Positions 18,856 through 19,652 of a stretch of DNA of 19,652 bases are shown here, in pieces. Below the pieces are notes generated by a model. It saw only the letters and a list, made by a program, of their open reading frames with translations, was not told the DNA's origin and did not search any database. Numbering within the stretch: position 1 is the stretch's first letter; the number at the start of each line of letters is the position of its first letter. This DNA comes from Byssothecium circinans. Taxonomy: Eukaryota > Ascomycota > Dothideomycetes > Pleosporales > Massarinaceae. A program made the translations under genes and the position numbers. The stretch lies in contig ML976993.1 in the NCBI GenBank assembly GCA_010015675.1, positions 407,003-426,654 on the forward strand, read 5' to 3'.

Positions 18856-19290
18856 GGTGGGGGCGGGGATCGGGGCTTGAGTGAGTGGGTGAGTGTGGTG
18901 GAGGATCTGGACCGAAAGTACTGCGAATCCGATGATTCTCTCACGGGTGCTGCTTGCTTGTAGGTATTTATGCAATTCTTTCGAGACTTATTTCCCTGGA
19001 CGGCAGTTCCTTCATTGGAGGGATGGCCCTTCATTCCCACAGTGTTTGCCATATTGTTTACCACGTTCTGCTATACACTTTCAGCACCAAGCAACCCCCA
19101 GATCTCATTACCACTTTCCCCATATTTTGCTGCTGTGCAATGTTTCCTCGGCCTTGGTTTCACTTTAAAAGTTATTGTTTGCATTACAGGACGTGGGCGA
19201 GGCATCTAACCAAAGCTTGATATCGTTTTAAGCGGTGACCAAGACCCCGGCTATAACCTACACATATAGAGCCAAGATCTGGGGAAGTCA
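18856..19290 (-). promoter_or_regulatory. LPMO promoter: TATA-like element and two CreA-type sites
   Basis: On the minus strand CATAAATA (complement of 18965-18972) lies 110 nt upstream of the LPMO ATG. The hexamer SYGGRG, the consensus for the carbon-catabolite repressor CreA, occurs as CTGGGG on the minus strand (19096-19101) and on the plus strand (19279-19284). Cellulase genes are commonly CreA-repressed, but a hexamer this degenerate is expected about once per 250 bp on two strands, so the sites are only suggestive. Confidence 0.35.
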
Positions 19291-19385
19291 TGTTTACCTT
19301 CTTTGGAGATATTAATGGGTTGTTGCTGTTTCAACTACCGACATGACATCGACTTGCCGCTCACTACTCCAGGCCAGAGTTGCTA

Positions 19386-19495
19386 TCAATCAATCAGGTC
19401 AGTTTTTAGAGGTGAATTGGACCTGATTTGGTACTCGGAGCCCTCGAGAACTGACCTGATTGACCTGGTGATGATTTGGGAGGTGAATTGATTGA
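19386..19495. repeat. Nested inverted repeats with repeated ACCTGAT motif
   Basis: A perfect 15-bp inverted repeat (19390-19404 with 19449-19463, core caatcaggtcagtt) is separated by 44 nt. It overlaps an outer perfect 9-bp pair (19386-19394 with 19487-19495). The word ACCTGATT occurs at 19421-19428 and 19454-19461 and inverted at 19392-19399, with a variant ACCTGG at 19463-19468. A direct repeat AGGTGAATTG sits at 19410 and 19481. Such clustered subterminal repeats are typical of DNA-transposon ends bound by transposase. Confidence 0.75.
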
Positions 19496-19554
19496 CGATT
19501 GATCGATTTGATCCCCAAATATATCTCTTAGGGATAGTGTTTGTGTACAAGGAG

Positions 19555-19650
19555 CTAGAAGGCGTCATCCCACTCTGATATATGATAGATATCCTGGATC
19601 TCTTGCTCTGAGAGCTCTATAGTGCTGTCGTTGTCTGAAGTAGCCCTAGG
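19555..19650 (-). CDS. C-terminal tail of a reading frame running off the window, possibly a transposase
   Basis: On the minus strand a frame is open from the window edge for 31 codons and stops at TAG (19557-19555). The sequence is acidic and helical (SDNDSTIELSEQEIQDIY, then SEWDDAF at the end). It lies 60 bp inside the nested inverted repeats, the position expected for the 3' end of a transposase gene. The identity is inferred from context only; no domain is visible in this short tail. Confidence 0.3.
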   Translation of the reverse strand, partial: PRATSDNDSTIELSEQEIQDIYHISEWDDAF

Positions 19651-19652
19651 GG

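Noticed and set aside
18235..18963. Plus-strand 242-codon frame opposite the LPMO
   Set aside because: It is antisense to a gene with all catalytic residues intact and spans the LPMO intron without reason. Its composition is typical of a GC-rich shadow.
18856..18975. N-terminal extension of the LPMO frame starting at 18975
   Set aside because: It would bury the signal peptide and the N-terminal copper-binding His, and it overlaps the TATA-like element. The ATG at 18855 gives the canonical mature His1.

Overview
This window comes from a filamentous ascomycete (Pezizomycotina). Its genes have short spliceosomal introns of 46-98 nt with GT..AG ends. It also carries TATA-box promoters, secreted flavin oxidoreductases, an AA9 cellulose-active monooxygenase, and a repeat pair at the left edge that differs only by directional transitions of the kind left by repeat-induced point mutation (RIP). 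The class cannot be fixed from sequence alone; a Dothideomycete would be plausible.

Layout. 1-480 is an AT-rich, RIP-like repeat remnant. 480-1840 holds only a coding-like fragment and an 18-nt poly-C run. 1843-4941 carries three small orphan genes in tandem on the plus strand, each behind its own TATA box: a coiled-coil protein (2013-2765, one intron), a short membrane/coiled-coil protein (3540-3878) and a multi-pass membrane protein (4339-4941). 6008-7977 (minus) is a secreted FAD-linked oxidase with a BBE domain. 9380-10347 (minus) is a secreted protein with a Kex2-like site and a 45-residue tandem repeat of alternating basic and acidic blocks. 12214-13111 (minus) is an AhpD-like fold protein lacking the CxxC pair. 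It is divergent from a six-exon GMC (AA3-type) flavoprotein at 14086-16236 (plus). 18053-18855 (minus) is an AA9 lytic polysaccharide monooxygenase. The last 280 bases contain nested inverted repeats and a short open tail of a reading frame running off the right edge, suggestive of a DNA transposon end.

How the parts may work together. Three of the five best-supported proteins are secreted redox enzymes: an FAD/BBE oxidase, a GMC oxidoreductase with the catalytic His pair, and an AA9 LPMO. GMC and BBE-type flavoenzymes can supply H2O2 or electrons to LPMOs, so the region could be a loose oxidative plant-polysaccharide or small-molecule toolkit. Gene-free gaps separate them and no shared regulator is visible, so this is a hypothesis.

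Large gaps (4942-6007, 7978-9379, 10348-12213, 13112-14085, 16237-18052) hold no intact gene that I can support. Two of them (11475-12157 minus, 16687-17407 plus) contain patches of coding-like sequence in shifting frames that may be decayed genes. I found no tRNA, rRNA or CRISPR array. I did not recognise a known complete biosynthetic cluster or defence system here.
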